Shown: positions 35,391 to 44,256 of the stretch, in pieces
Layout of the letters: each line of letters starts with the position of its first letter
How positions within the stretch are numbered: the first letter of the stretch is position 1
DNA from: Peptoniphilus grossensis ph5
Lineage (GTDB): Bacteria; Bacillota; Clostridia; Tissierellales; Peptoniphilaceae
NCBI RefSeq assembly: GCF_000311825.1
Contig: NZ_HE978566.1
Location: forward strand, 590,344 to 654,343
Reading direction: 5' to 3'
DNA length: 64,000 nucleotides
Translations under genes and position numbers: made by a program
Notes under the pieces: model-generated
Seen by the model: only the letters and a program-made list of their open reading frames with translations
What the model was told of the DNA's origin: nothing
Database searches by the model: none

Positions 35391-36533
35391 ATGAAAATTG
35401 CTTCTATAATTGCAGAGTACAATCCCTTCCACAGGGGTCACGCCTACCAAATTCAAAAAATAAAAAGTGAATACTCAGATTTTATTGTCGTTATTATGTC
35501 GGGAAATTTTGTCCAAAGGGGCGAGCCTGCCATAATAAATAAATTTGAAAGGGCAAAGATAGCAGTGGATAAGGGCGCAAGTCTCGTCCTAGAGCTTCCC
35601 CTCTACTATGCAACATCAAACGCAGAAATATTTGCTCGCGGCGGCATTACTATTTTAAATTCTATGGAAATCATTGACAGGCTTTACTTTGGAAGTGAAG
35701 ATGACGCATCTACTTTAAAAAATTTGTCAGAAAAAATTTATAAAAATTTAGATGATGGGAAAATAAAAAAATTTTTAGCTGAGGGCAATTCTTATATAAA
35801 ATCTCGCGAACTTGCCATGGATTTTTTAAGTCAAAAAGAAAAGGAAATTTTAAAAAAACCAAATAATATATTAGGCTTGGAGTACATAAAAAATTTAGAA
35901 AAGTTAAATTCAAAAATAGAAGCCCACTCTATGCCAAGAAAAAATGTAAATCACAAGGACGATTTTGTCCTTGAAGGCTTTGCATCAGCTTCACACATAA
36001 GAAGCCTTGCCTATAGGGGCGAAAATGTATCAAGCTTTTTGCCAGGCTATGACTTAGTGGTGGAAAATAAATTAGAAAATTATTTTGAAATCTTTAAATA
36101 CAAAATGCTTGCAGGGAAAATAAATTTCACCGACTACTTTGACTATGAAGTGGGACTAGAAAATAGGATTATAGAAAATTTAGACGCCAAAAACTTTGAA
36201 GAACTAATAGAAAAAGTCCACTCAAAAAGGCACAGCAAGTCAAGAATAAAAAGACTGGTCCTAGAAATTCTCTTAGACATAAAAAAAGATTCCATAAAAA
36301 AATCCCTTGAAACTCCCTACACAAGAGTCCTTGCCTGCGACGAAAGAGGCATAGAGATCTTAAAAAAATCAAAAAATAAAAATAAAATTTATTCCTTTAA
36401 AAGCTTTTACGACAAGTCTACTGGCATTACAAAAGAGATGCTTGATAAAGAAATCTTGGCAAATGACCTCTACAACATAAAATCTGGAAAAATAAAGACA
36501 GACTTCACAAGAGAAGTCTATAAAAAATTATAA
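35391..36533 (+). CDS. tmcAL: tRNA(Met) cytidine acetate ligase TmcAL
   Basis: This 380-aa enzyme forms N4-acetylcytidine at position 34 of elongator tRNA-Met from acetate and ATP. It has a nucleotidyltransferase fold: MKIASIIAEYNPFHRGHAYQ with the HxGH motif, MSGNFVQRGEPAI and YFGSEDD. Length and order match YlbM/TmcAL. The ATG follows TTGGAGA. The divergent ackA and the ylbN-rpmF pair nearby reproduce a common Firmicute neighbourhood. Confidence 0.93.
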   Translation: MKIASIIAEYNPFHRGHAYQIQKIKSEYSDFIVVIMSGNFVQRGEPAIINKFERAKIAVDKGASLVLELPLYYATSNAEIFARGGITILNSMEIIDRLYFGSEDDASTLKNLSEKIYKNLDDGKIKKFLAEGNSYIKSRELAMDFLSQKEKEILKKPNNILGLEYIKNLEKLNSKIEAHSMPRKNVNHKDDFVLEGFASASHIRSLAYRGENVSSFLPGYDLVVENKLENYFEIFKYKMLAGKINFTDYFDYEVGLENRIIENLDAKNFEELIEKVHSKRHSKSRIKRLVLEILLDIKKDSIKKSLETPYTRVLACDERGIEILKKSKNKNKIYSFKSFYDKSTGITKEMLDKEILANDLYNIKSGKIKTDFTREVYKKL

Positions 36534-36590
36534 TTTTAATTAATTCTTAATGAGAATACACTAAATAAATTAATAATGGAGACAATTAAA

Positions 36591-37247
36591 ATGGAAATAG
36601 AAGTTTTTAATGAAGTTCTTGGAGAAGGACTTGAACCTATCTTAGGACAAGACAGATATTATAATTCCCTTTCAGATTCAGAATGTTTTTATGAAATACC
36701 TGACTGGATTAATGGCACAGGCTACTACCAAGGAGCAGTCATTAACTTTTATGATTTATTAAGCAAGGAAGTCTATACCCCTTTTGAAAAAGAAAAAAAT
36801 GTAAGCTATTCCTATGCAAAATTTAAAAATAATTTTTTCTATTTTTTAAAAGTAGATTTCAACAAAAATATTGTAGAATTAATAAAATATTATCCAGAAC
36901 AAAGCTTAGAAAGTATACACAAAATACCAATAAAGGAAGTGGAATTATATAATTTATCTTTAGAAGATGGTTATGAATTTCATATATGTAGCTCCTCTGA
37001 TAGATTTATTTCCTACTACCCGCGTAAATTTAGCATAGACATGAAGCCAGACCAATCAGTTTTATATGTCGACAAAGATAGACTTTATATAAACCAATGG
37101 ATTGAAGAAGGCATAGAAGGAGATAAAATAACCAATGACTATAAATACTATGAAAAATTACTTATCCTAGATTTAGATGGAAATCTAATCTCTGAAAGAA
37201 AAGGAAGTTTATCTCAGTACCCTAATGGAAAATGGTACCTCTCTTAA
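36591..37247 (+). CDS. Unknown protein
   Basis: This protein of 218 aa (ATG 36591) has no signal peptide and no family I recognise. It is rich in Tyr, Phe, Lys and Asp and predicted mainly beta, with DRLYINQWIEEG and LLILDLDGNLISERKG near the end. An in-frame ATG at 36576 contains the GGAGA ribosome site, so 36591 is the better start. It lies between tmcAL and a decayed copy of the tmcAL tail, which suggests insertion with the next remnant. Confidence 0.6.
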   Translation: MEIEVFNEVLGEGLEPILGQDRYYNSLSDSECFYEIPDWINGTGYYQGAVINFYDLLSKEVYTPFEKEKNVSYSYAKFKNNFFYFLKVDFNKNIVELIKYYPEQSLESIHKIPIKEVELYNLSLEDGYEFHICSSSDRFISYYPRKFSIDMKPDQSVLYVDKDRLYINQWIEEGIEGDKITNDYKYYEKLLILDLDGNLISERKGSLSQYPNGKWYLS

Positions 37248-37384
37248 GTAACTTAATAAATTCCACCTATGAATCAATAAACAAGAGGTATGTGTTTGAA
37301 CTTCCATTAGAAATTAATATAAATAATCTTTATGACATAAAAAGCGAAAAAAGACTTAACAAAAAAGTTTATAAAATATTATAA
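37232..37384 (+). pseudogene. Possible remnant of a tmcAL C-terminus
   Basis: A 50-codon frame overlapping the end of the preceding gene ends NNLYDIKSEKRLNKKVYKIL. The end of TmcAL is NDLYNIKSGKIKTDFTREVYKKL-like, with the same order of residues and a stop at the same place. Nucleotides around aatctttatgacataaaaag also resemble the tmcAL end. The first 30 codons show no similarity I can see. No good ribosome site is present. Confidence 0.45.
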
Positions 37385-37420
37385 ACTTATAAAAATCAAA
37401 TTTTTTAATTAAAGGCAAAA

Positions 37421-37476
37421 AGAAACTCTCATCGTAAGAAATCCTAAAATGGAAATCTTAGAATGAGAGTTTTTTA
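37421..37476. terminator. Bidirectional terminator
   Basis: AAACTCTCAT-CG-TAAGA pairs with TCTTA-GA-ATGAGAGTTT. A T run on the plus side and TTTCTTTTTG on the minus side let it serve both converging units. Confidence 0.8.
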
Positions 37477-38226
37477 TTATTCTTTAGTCTCACTTATTGA
37501 CTTTTCATAAATATTTGTAAATTCTTTAATATCCTTATTTCTCACCACTTCTTCTGGCACATCATGAACGCTAAGGGCACCTACCCATGACTCCGCTTCC
37601 CCATCAGGCTTTTTATTTTCCTCTGGAATTAAAATAATAGAATATTTAGTCACCTTCAAAGAAGTCTTATCCATAATTTCTTGCAAGTCGCAAAGGATAT
37701 CTAAGCACTCTTCAAGGCTTGGCTTTTCAACATAGCCAAAAGCCTGAGCATTTAAATCTTCCTTAAAATTATTAAAATCAAATTTTTGGTCTAGAACAAG
37801 TTTCTCTTCAAGATCATCATTAACTGTAGTCAAAGAAATTTCATAAGGAAAATTATATTTTTTCTCAAGGTCTTTACCATAATCATTTAATTCATCAGAA
37901 AGTCTTATCCATGTGTTGAATAAAATAGAGTCGTAAGTATTTGCCTTTAGCCTGCCAAAAGAATCAAAGCCCAAATAAAACTTAGTGTCTTCGCTGTTTT
38001 TGTCGCGGAGCCTAACAATATAGTAGCCGTCCTTAAAATTATAATAGGCCCTGTCACGAATTAAGTCTAAGTCCTTGTAGTGGGCTTCAATATATTTAGT
38101 AGCAGACTTTTTCGCCATGAGCCTAGAAATAGGATTGCCAAAAAAGGCTAAACAAATGAAGGCAAAAATAATAGCTAAGAAAATAAATAAGCCAATAAAA
38201 ACCTTACTTGCCTTAACCTTACTCAT
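37477..38226 (-). CDS. YfjL-like membrane-anchored protein
   Basis: This 249-aa protein has one N-terminal helix (VFIGLFIFLAIIFAFICLAFF), then GNPISRLMAKKSATKYIEAHY and YYNFKDGYYIVRL, a pattern seen in YfjL-like proteins of Bacillus. The remainder is a soluble extracytoplasmic domain. It has a clear promoter (TGTTATAAT at 38258-38266) and an AAGGAGG site. Its function is unknown. Confidence 0.6.
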   Translation of the reverse strand: MSKVKASKVFIGLFIFLAIIFAFICLAFFGNPISRLMAKKSATKYIEAHYKDLDLIRDRAYYNFKDGYYIVRLRDKNSEDTKFYLGFDSFGRLKANTYDSILFNTWIRLSDELNDYGKDLEKKYNFPYEISLTTVNDDLEEKLVLDQKFDFNNFKEDLNAQAFGYVEKPSLEECLDILCDLQEIMDKTSLKVTKYSIILIPEENKKPDGEAESWVGALSVHDVPEEVVRNKDIKEFTNIYEKSISETKE

Positions 38227-38257
38227 AACAAAACCCTCCTTTATTAGAATTTGTTAT

Positions 38258-38266
38258 ATTATAACA
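38258..38266 (-). promoter_or_regulatory. Extended -10 promoter of the YfjL-like gene
   Basis: On the minus strand TGTTATAAT lies 32 bases before the start codon at 38226. It comes directly after the terminator of the GmrSD-like gene. Confidence 0.6.
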
Positions 38267-38273
38267 CAGAAAA

Positions 38274-38298
38274 AAACTCGAAGCCTAGCCCCGAGTTT
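38274..38298 (-). terminator. Terminator after the GmrSD-like gene
   Basis: On the minus strand AAACTCG pairs with CGAGTTT across a short inner stem, followed by a run of Ts. Confidence 0.75.
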
Positions 38299-38312
38299 AA
38301 ATCCTTAATATA

Positions 38313-40855
38313 TTATTTATCTTGGAATTCTCTAAGTCTAGGAACAAATTCCTTATAAAAGGCATCGCTCATATCAGCATGGAATTTTGCAATTTTTTCC
38401 CAATTAGACTTATCCCTTGAGTTTATATTTTCTATTGAGGCGTCAATAGTGGAAACTTTTTTTTCATTCAACCTATTCCAAGATAGTTTATAGCCCAAAT
38501 TATTTTCAATACTTTCCTTATTCTTATACAAATAATCAAAGGCAGCTTCATTTTCTTCCTTACTTGACTTATTTAATGTCATAGAAACTTTGGCGGATTT
38601 CATATAAAAATAGCAGGAAATATAAAATCTATTTATACCTATAGCTCCATTTATCCATGAACTGCTAGATCTGGTAACTTTTCTAAAAGTTTCATTATCT
38701 ACATTTGCCTCCCTAATTATAGGAATAGCATAATCCCAATATTCTTCTTTTATATTTTCAGGAACTTTATCATAGTTATCGGATTCTTCAAAATAAAAAA
38801 CTAAATTCTCTAAATTTTCTTCAAATAATTCAAATAAATTTCTAAGTATTTTTATTTTTGTATTTGTATTATTATTTGTTGAAACAAAAATATTATCATC
38901 TATTTTTTCAAAATTGATAAAATCATTAGAGTCAGTAGAAAAACTATAGCCTAAAATATTATTTGGTTTTTCAATCACTAAATTTATTAACTTAGATTTA
39001 TCTTCCTCATGCAATTTTTTTATTATAAAAGTAAAGGCCTCAGCCCAATTTTTAAAAGATAACTCTTCTCCTCTAAAGTTAATTTTTAGAATTTTCTTTC
39101 CCTTTAAATCATAATCATCATCAGCTAAGGAAATATACTCCACATCTTCTCTTTTTAATTCAAAATTTGTAGTAGGATACTCCCAAATCTCATATACCGC
39201 TAAGTCTAATAGGTCCCTGTGCCTTTTTTCAATTTCATCTTCTCCCCAAGAATCCAATAAAGCCAAGTCTTGATTCATTCTTATGCCACTTTTCTTAAAT
39301 CCATGTCTCCCATCTCTCTTTTTCTCAAAAGAAGAATTTCCCATATCAGAGTTATAACCTGTAATAGTTAAGTTGCCCAACTTGTGGAGCCATTTTTCAT
39401 GAATTTCTTCAGCATTATCTCCCAAGTCTTCGAACCAATCGTCATTTAATTTTTGGGGCATAATATGTTCAATACTATAAGTACCATCATCTAGGTGATT
39501 ATAAATGTCCTTAGTCTCAACTGTCTTGAAGTTTTCAATCTTGTTAAATAAATAGTTTTTAAACCTACCACGCATTAAGTAGACTTCTTTATTGTAGAAG
39601 TTCTCATAAAATTCTTCGTCCTTAGGGAATCTTGCAGAATCTTTCTTATTAATTAGATTATATTTTAATTTATCTACATAATTATCTGTAGACCCATCAT
39701 ATCTTATAATGTCCTTGTTTAAATTTAAGAAAATTTTATTTAAAGCATTCGTTGCAACTCCACAAATATTTCTCCTAAATAAATAAGTTTCAATGGTTTC
39801 ATAAACTCCAATAAGATCATCAAGGCTTAACTTTCCTTCATCATTTAAGCTTAAGACTTCCATGAAGAATGGCTCCGTTACAGTTATTTCCATCTTCATA
39901 AAATTAAACATAGAAGCATCTAAATCTTTATTATTGAAGTCACTTTTTCCATCAAGTAGTTTCTTATAAAACTTAGAATACCTTAGCATGTCTTCCAATA
40001 ATTTTTCTAATGTATCATTATGTCTATTTACATAGTCTTTAAATTCAAAATAAACCTTCGCCATAGTTGGTGTTGAAGAAGTTTTTATGCTCAAATAATT
40101 TCTAACAAAATTATCAATTTTTTTATTTGTTAAATCTTCAATCTTTATCCAATACTTTTCAAAATAATCATTTTGTATATCTAGAGGCAAATTCATGAGT
40201 ATAAAATTTCTTATCTTGTCTCCTTCACTTAAGGCAAGTCCCGTTGAATTTAAGCTCTCGAAAATTAGCTGAGCATCATCATCTTTATCTAAAGTTATAG
40301 AAATAACTTGAAGCCTTTGAATAGCAAAATAAATTTCATCTATTATATCAGAATCTTTTTTTAACCTATCGTAGAAGTATTTAAAATTAATAGTTAAGTT
40401 GGAATTTTCTATGTAATCTTCTTTATCTTCAAAAATCAAATTATATAAAGCTTGTCTATCCCTTTTAACAGGAATTAATTTTATTCTATTGTCCTTATTA
40501 GCCCACTTGGAGATAACAAATCTTTCCATAATTTGATCCCTTAAATCAATTTCATTAGACTTAGCCTTTCCCTCTTCTACTAACTTTGCAATTGCAAGAA
40601 GAAGTAAGGTTACAGTTGTAAGTCTCTGTTGACCATCAATAATGTGGAATTCAGTAATTGCTCCGCCACCTTTTACATCAGAAACAATGCTGCCAAAAAG
40701 TGAGTGCCTTTACTTTTAGTAAGTCTTATTAAATCATCATAAAGTTGTTTGCAGTTTTCAATTTTCCAATCATATCTTCTTTGATAAACAGGAATAACAT
40801 ACCTGTTGTTAGGTCCTTCCAAGTAAGAAAACAAAAATATACCGTCGCCCTTCAT
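38313..40855 (-). pseudogene. GmrSD-type (DUF262-DUF1524-DUF4268) type IV restriction enzyme, single-base frameshift
   Basis: The gene starts at ATG 40855 after GGAGGT (MKGDGIFLFSYLEGPNNRYV, PVYQRRYDW: the DUF262/GmrS start). It shifts frame at the A5 run 40695-40699. Adding one base restores HFFGSIVSDV, then IIDGQQRLTTVTLLLLAI, and reads through to 38313 as about 847 aa. Downstream lie the DUF1524/GmrD His-Asn-His region (YSIEHIMPQ, WLHKLGNLTITGYN) and a C-terminal DUF4268-like domain (NLGYKLSWNRLNEKK). GmrSD enzymes use NTP to cut DNA with modified, for example glucosylated, cytosine. As written it gives a short stub plus a 738-aa frame from ATG 40529. It could be a sequencing error or true inactivation. 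Confidence 0.8.
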
Positions 40856-40899
40856 CACTACCTCCAGTTTTTATAATTATTTACATTTTACCATATGAT

Positions 40900-40923
40900 A
40901 AAAAGAAGCAACTTTCTGTTGCT
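40900..40923 (-). terminator. Terminator after the HEPN/nuclease gene
   Basis: On the minus strand AGCAAC pairs with GTTGCT around AGAAA, followed by TCTTTTT. The restriction gene that follows must therefore have its own promoter in the next 40 bases. Confidence 0.75.
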
Positions 40924-40935
40924 CCTTTAGAGTGA

Positions 40936-41850
40936 TTAATATAATTCGTCAATCAATATGTCCTCTCCGTATGATAATTTTATTATTTCATTAATATCCA
41001 TAACAATGATTTCATTAAAATCTTCTAAGTATTCTTTCAAGGTTTTTGTTAATCGTGAAGTATCAAAAACAAATACAAACTTTATTTTTTCATCGTGAAA
41101 ATATGTTTTATACGACATGACTTGGCTTATGTATCTATCTAATATTTTCTTATTAAGATATCTAGAGTTTTTGATAACTTTAATTTCAAAAACATAAGTT
41201 ATATTATCTTTTTTCGCAATTATATCAGGCATAATAATTTTGTTGCCTATTCTTATATGTGAGCCGTTTATTATTGTATTGTAACCAATTTTATTTAAAG
41301 CATTTGCGATAATTATCTCCTTTGAATAAGCTTTTCTAATAGTTTTTAAGCTATCTCTTAATCTTTTATACTTAATCTTAATTATTGCTTTCTTTTCACC
41401 ATGATTATTAACATTAAAACCAATTAGCATATCATCTACAATAGTAAAATCACCATGTGCTACAGCATTTCTTATGCATCGTAATAATGTTTTTGTTTTT
41501 GTGTGATTGGAATATTGAGTTAAAATTGCTTTCTGACAATGAGTACAGATCTCTCCTCGATAAAAATTCCATAAATCTTCTGGAATTACTGCTTTGCTTT
41601 CTAAAAATAAAAAATCTTTTTCTTCACTCATTCCAAGATAACGGCAAATATAATCAAAAGTTAAATTATCATAAACCTTATTTTCTATAAGTTCATCTTT
41701 ATATGATTGCACAGAATCAATATTTGGAATATACCATAATAAAGAGCTAATAGACTCATTAACTTCCTCCGGCCAATCCATAGGCTTAGGATTATGTTGA
41801 GTATCATATAATTTCACATTTCGACATTGACAGCACTTATCGAAACCCAT
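40936..41850 (-). CDS. Putative zinc-HEPN-PD-(D/E)XK nuclease
   Basis: I do not know this 304-aa protein as a family. Two CxxC pairs (C6/C9 and C102/C105) could hold zinc. R127-H132 reads RNAVAH, followed by GDF, which is the RNxxxH motif of HEPN ribonucleases and related RNA-binding helical domains. The C-terminal part has the PD-(D/E)XK set: D209 in MPDIIAKK, E222 and K224 in VFEIKV, and Q243/Y247 in QVMSY, as in RecB-like and Mrr-like nucleases. A basic alpha/beta tail continues to residue 304. It is flanked by a type IV restriction gene and a helicase remnant, so a defence or abortive role is inferred. Start ATG follows AAGGAG. Confidence 0.7.
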   Translation of the reverse strand: MGFDKCCQCRNVKLYDTQHNPKPMDWPEEVNESISSLLWYIPNIDSVQSYKDELIENKVYDNLTFDYICRYLGMSEEKDFLFLESKAVIPEDLWNFYRGEICTHCQKAILTQYSNHTKTKTLLRCIRNAVAHGDFTIVDDMLIGFNVNNHGEKKAIIKIKYKRLRDSLKTIRKAYSKEIIIANALNKIGYNTIINGSHIRIGNKIIMPDIIAKKDNITYVFEIKVIKNSRYLNKKILDRYISQVMSYKTYFHDEKIKFVFVFDTSRLTKTLKEYLEDFNEIIVMDINEIIKLSYGEDILIDELY

Positions 41851-41945
41851 TTTTCATATCTCCTTTTTATATATTTATACCCTATTGTGCTTTCATATTA
41901 TTTCAACCGTTTCATTAACTTCTAATAAAAAAAAGTTAGACATAA

Positions 41946-41966
41946 TGAAATCTCAATGTGAGATTT
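41946..41966. repeat. Inverted repeat upstream of the HEPN/nuclease gene
   Basis: GAAATCTCA-ATG-TGAGATTTC is a perfect 9-bp inverted repeat about 95 bases before the gene start. There is no T run on either side, so an operator or 5' hairpin is more likely than a terminator. Confidence 0.5.
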
Positions 41967-42029
41967 CTCACTATTTATGCTATTTCTATATTATGTTCAA
42001 CACTTTGTTTCCTTCACAGAATACTGAAT

Positions 42030-42305
42030 CTATATATTTTCCATCAATTCTCTGGTAAGTTTGGTGTTGTTTTTTACTACTTTTTCTTTCTTTGATTTTT
42101 CCTTTATAAAAATTGGTGATGTAAATATGAATCTTAGTTCCTCTATATTCTTTAGTTCTTTTTTAAGCTGATCAAAGGCATAGATAGAAAAACTCGCTGC
42201 GGCTATTGAAATTTTACTTGATTTTTTTATTTGATTCTTTAAATCTTCTTTTAAAGTCTGATTGACATTGTCTATTAATTTAACTTGTTCTTCCAATTTT
42301 TTCAC
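42030..42305 (-). pseudogene. Truncated N-terminus of a PLD-domain SNF2-type helicase
   Basis: This 91-codon frame (GTG 42305 or TTG 42296; GAGGTG lies before the TTG) reads IDNVNQTLKEDLKNQI, SKISIAAASFSIYAFDQLKK and LRFIFTSPIFIKE. From memory this matches the start of large Firmicute proteins that join an N-terminal phospholipase-D-like domain to an SNF2/DEAD helicase of about 1000 residues. The frame stops after ELMENI, and the 180 bases beyond hold no continuation. It looks like the 5' stump left by a deletion. An extended -10 (TGTTATAAT) still lies upstream. Confidence 0.55.
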
Positions 42306-42392
42306 CTCGAAAAAATTTATCTAATAACTTAATTATAACATAGTGATAAAGAACTTTTGCTTTCATTGTGCTTATAAAGAAATTTTATTTTT

Positions 42393-42406
42393 TGAACTTG
42401 TGTTTC
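42393..42406. promoter_or_regulatory. LexA/DinR-type SOS box 1
   Basis: TGAACTTGTGTTTC matches the Gram-positive box CGAACRNRYGTTYC except at two positions. It covers the -35 of the polymerase promoter (TTGTGT at 42398, 17 bases, TACAAT at 42421-42426). Confidence 0.65.
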
Positions 42407-42426
42407 TCGCTCAAATGTTCTACAAT
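42398..42426 (+). promoter_or_regulatory. Promoter of the translesion polymerase operon
   Basis: TTGTGT and TACAAT are 17 bases apart, between the two SOS-like boxes. The coding start is 57 bases downstream with an AGGAGGTGG site. Confidence 0.6.
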
Positions 42427-42436
42427 ATAGTTAAAT

Positions 42437-42448
42437 AAACTTGTGTTT
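42437..42448. promoter_or_regulatory. SOS-like box 2
   Basis: AAACTTGTGTTT repeats the 11-base core AACTTGTGTTT of box 1 exactly, 43 bases downstream, near or just after the transcription start. That spacing is about four helical turns. Confidence 0.5.
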
Positions 42449-42482
42449 AAATATATTTTTATTTCTTTTTAGGAGGTGGCTT

Positions 42483-43895
42483 ATGGGTTTTATTGATTAT
42501 TCTTTGGAGCCAAGGTCTGATATTGCTTTTGTGGATATTAAGTCATTCTACGCCAGCGTTGAGTGCGTCAAGAGAAAGCTTGACCCTCTAACTACTTCTC
42601 TTTGTGTCATGAGTAGGTCTGAAAATTCTAGTGGACTCATCCTCGCCAGCTCTCCCCTCTTTAAAAGGGTTTTTGGCAAGAATAATGTTGGTAGAGCCAG
42701 GGACCTTCCCTTTGATATTGAGACTCGGAAGTTTAGTTTTGATAAGGCTAGACATCAAAATGTTGAGATCACCAAGTCTTATGTTGATTATATTGAGAAG
42801 TGGGCGAAGAACACTCTCATCGTGCCGCCGAGGATGGCTCTTTATATCGAAGAAAATTTAAAAATTCAAAGGGTTTTTCAAAATTATGCTGCCAAGGAAG
42901 AAATTCTCCCCTACTCTATTGATGAGGGTTTTATAGACCTCACTAAGAGCCTTTCTTATTTTGTCCCCAACAAATGTATTTCTCGACGCGACAAGTTGGA
43001 CCTTGTGTCTTCCATGATTCAAAGGGAAATTTGGGAGTCCATAGGTCTTTATTCTACTGTTGGCATGAGCAATGCCAATCCTCTTCTCGCCAAGCTTGCC
43101 CTTGACAATGAAGCTAAAAAGACTAGAACCATGCGTGCTAATTGGTCCTATGAAGATGTGGAGACTAAGCTTTGGGAGATTGATGAGCTCACAGATTTTT
43201 GGGGCATTGGGTCTAGGATGAAAAAGAGGTTAAATGATCTTTATATTTTTTCTGTAAAGGACCTTGCCAATTACAATCCTGATATTTTAAAGAAGGAGCT
43301 TGGCGTCATTGGTCTTCAGCTTTGGTTTCACGCCAATGGTGTTGATGAGTCTAAGGTCACTCTGCCCTACAAGCCTAAGTCCAAGGGTCTTGGCAATTCT
43401 CAAGTTCTTCCTCGCGATTATACTAGTCAATATGAAATTGAAATTGTTTTATGTGAAATTGCTGAGCAGGTGGCCATTAGAATCAGAAGAATCAAGAAGA
43501 AGGCTTCTGTTATTTCTATTCATGTTGGTTTTTCTTACAGTGAGAATAAAAAATCCATCAACGCTAGGAGGACTATTTCTCCAAGTCAGTCCACTCGAGT
43601 TTTGTGTGGCGAGGTTTTGAAGCTCTTCCGTGAAAGGTATAAGGGTGGCGCTGTGAGAAATCTTGGCGTTACTTATGATAATTTAGTTGATGAGTCTTCT
43701 ACGATTTTTAATTTTTTTGATGATTATAGGAAAATTGAGCGTGAGGAAAATCTCGACAAGGCTATTGATTCTATTCGCGACAGGTTTGGTTTTACTTCTG
43801 TTCAAAGGGCGACTTGCCTTTTGGAAGGCTCTCGCGTTATTGAAAGAAGTAATTTAATTGGCGGTCACTGTGGCGGCATGGACGGCGCTATTTGA
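42483..43895 (+). CDS. Y-family DNA polymerase (UvrX/UmuC-like)
   Basis: This protein of 470 aa (ATG 42483 after AGGAGGTGG) copies past lesions. It has the palm motifs IAFVDIKSFYASVECVKR (metal Asp, steric-gate region) and LPYSIDEGFIDLT (the S-x-D-E pair), a thumb helix-hairpin-helix (LTDFWGIGSRMKKRL) and a little-finger domain from about residue 290. It belongs to the UvrX/ImpB group common on Firmicute mobile elements. Its DNA seems richer in GCC, CTC and CGC codons than neighbouring genes, which hints at transfer. It leads a three-gene operon under SOS-like boxes. Confidence 0.9.
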   Translation: MGFIDYSLEPRSDIAFVDIKSFYASVECVKRKLDPLTTSLCVMSRSENSSGLILASSPLFKRVFGKNNVGRARDLPFDIETRKFSFDKARHQNVEITKSYVDYIEKWAKNTLIVPPRMALYIEENLKIQRVFQNYAAKEEILPYSIDEGFIDLTKSLSYFVPNKCISRRDKLDLVSSMIQREIWESIGLYSTVGMSNANPLLAKLALDNEAKKTRTMRANWSYEDVETKLWEIDELTDFWGIGSRMKKRLNDLYIFSVKDLANYNPDILKKELGVIGLQLWFHANGVDESKVTLPYKPKSKGLGNSQVLPRDYTSQYEIEIVLCEIAEQVAIRIRRIKKKASVISIHVGFSYSENKKSINARRTISPSQSTRVLCGEVLKLFRERYKGGAVRNLGVTYDNLVDESSTIFNFFDDYRKIEREENLDKAIDSIRDRFGFTSVQRATCLLEGSRVIERSNLIGGHCGGMDGAI

Positions 43896-43911
43896 TTTGT
43901 GAGGTGATTTT

Positions 43912-44256
43912 ATGGTTGATAGGTCTTATTTGCCCTATAAGTCTGCAAGGGCTTATGTGGACAGGGGCATGGCAAAGTGGATGGGATTTTTTATTTCTGA
44001 ACACACTTCTGCCCTTTCCCATATGGGCGATGTCATTGATCTTTCTGACGAGATGAGCCGCGATGATCTTGTTCTCGCCCTTAGTCAAGTTTATGTAAAT
44101 GAGCTTTCTGTTCTGGTCTACACAAGGCTTAGGCTAGAGCCCTTTGTAGGTAAGGTCAATGAAATTTTTCAGGGAAGTATTTATTTATGTGGAGATGAAG
44201 GTCTTATTATTTCTTTTGGAGATATTATTAAGATTGTTCTTTTGGAGGAAGTATGA
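43912..44256 (+). CDS. YolD-like partner of the Y-family polymerase
   Basis: This 114-aa protein reads MVDRSYLPYKSARAYVDRGM, then AKWMGFFISEHTSAL, a pattern found beside UvrX-type polymerases in streptococci and other Firmicutes, where it is often misnamed an RNA polymerase subunit or YolD-like. It probably assists or regulates the polymerase. It starts 16 bases after the polymerase stop and overlaps the next gene by 4 bases. Confidence 0.75.
   Translation: MVDRSYLPYKSARAYVDRGMAKWMGFFISEHTSALSHMGDVIDLSDEMSRDDLVLALSQVYVNELSVLVYTRLRLEPFVGKVNEIFQGSIYLCGDEGLIISFGDIIKIVLLEEV

Noticed and set aside
40529-40855. The short 61-codon frame (40673-40858) as an independent small protein
   Set aside because: It continues perfectly into the DUF262 core when one base is added, so it is the 5' part of the broken restriction gene.
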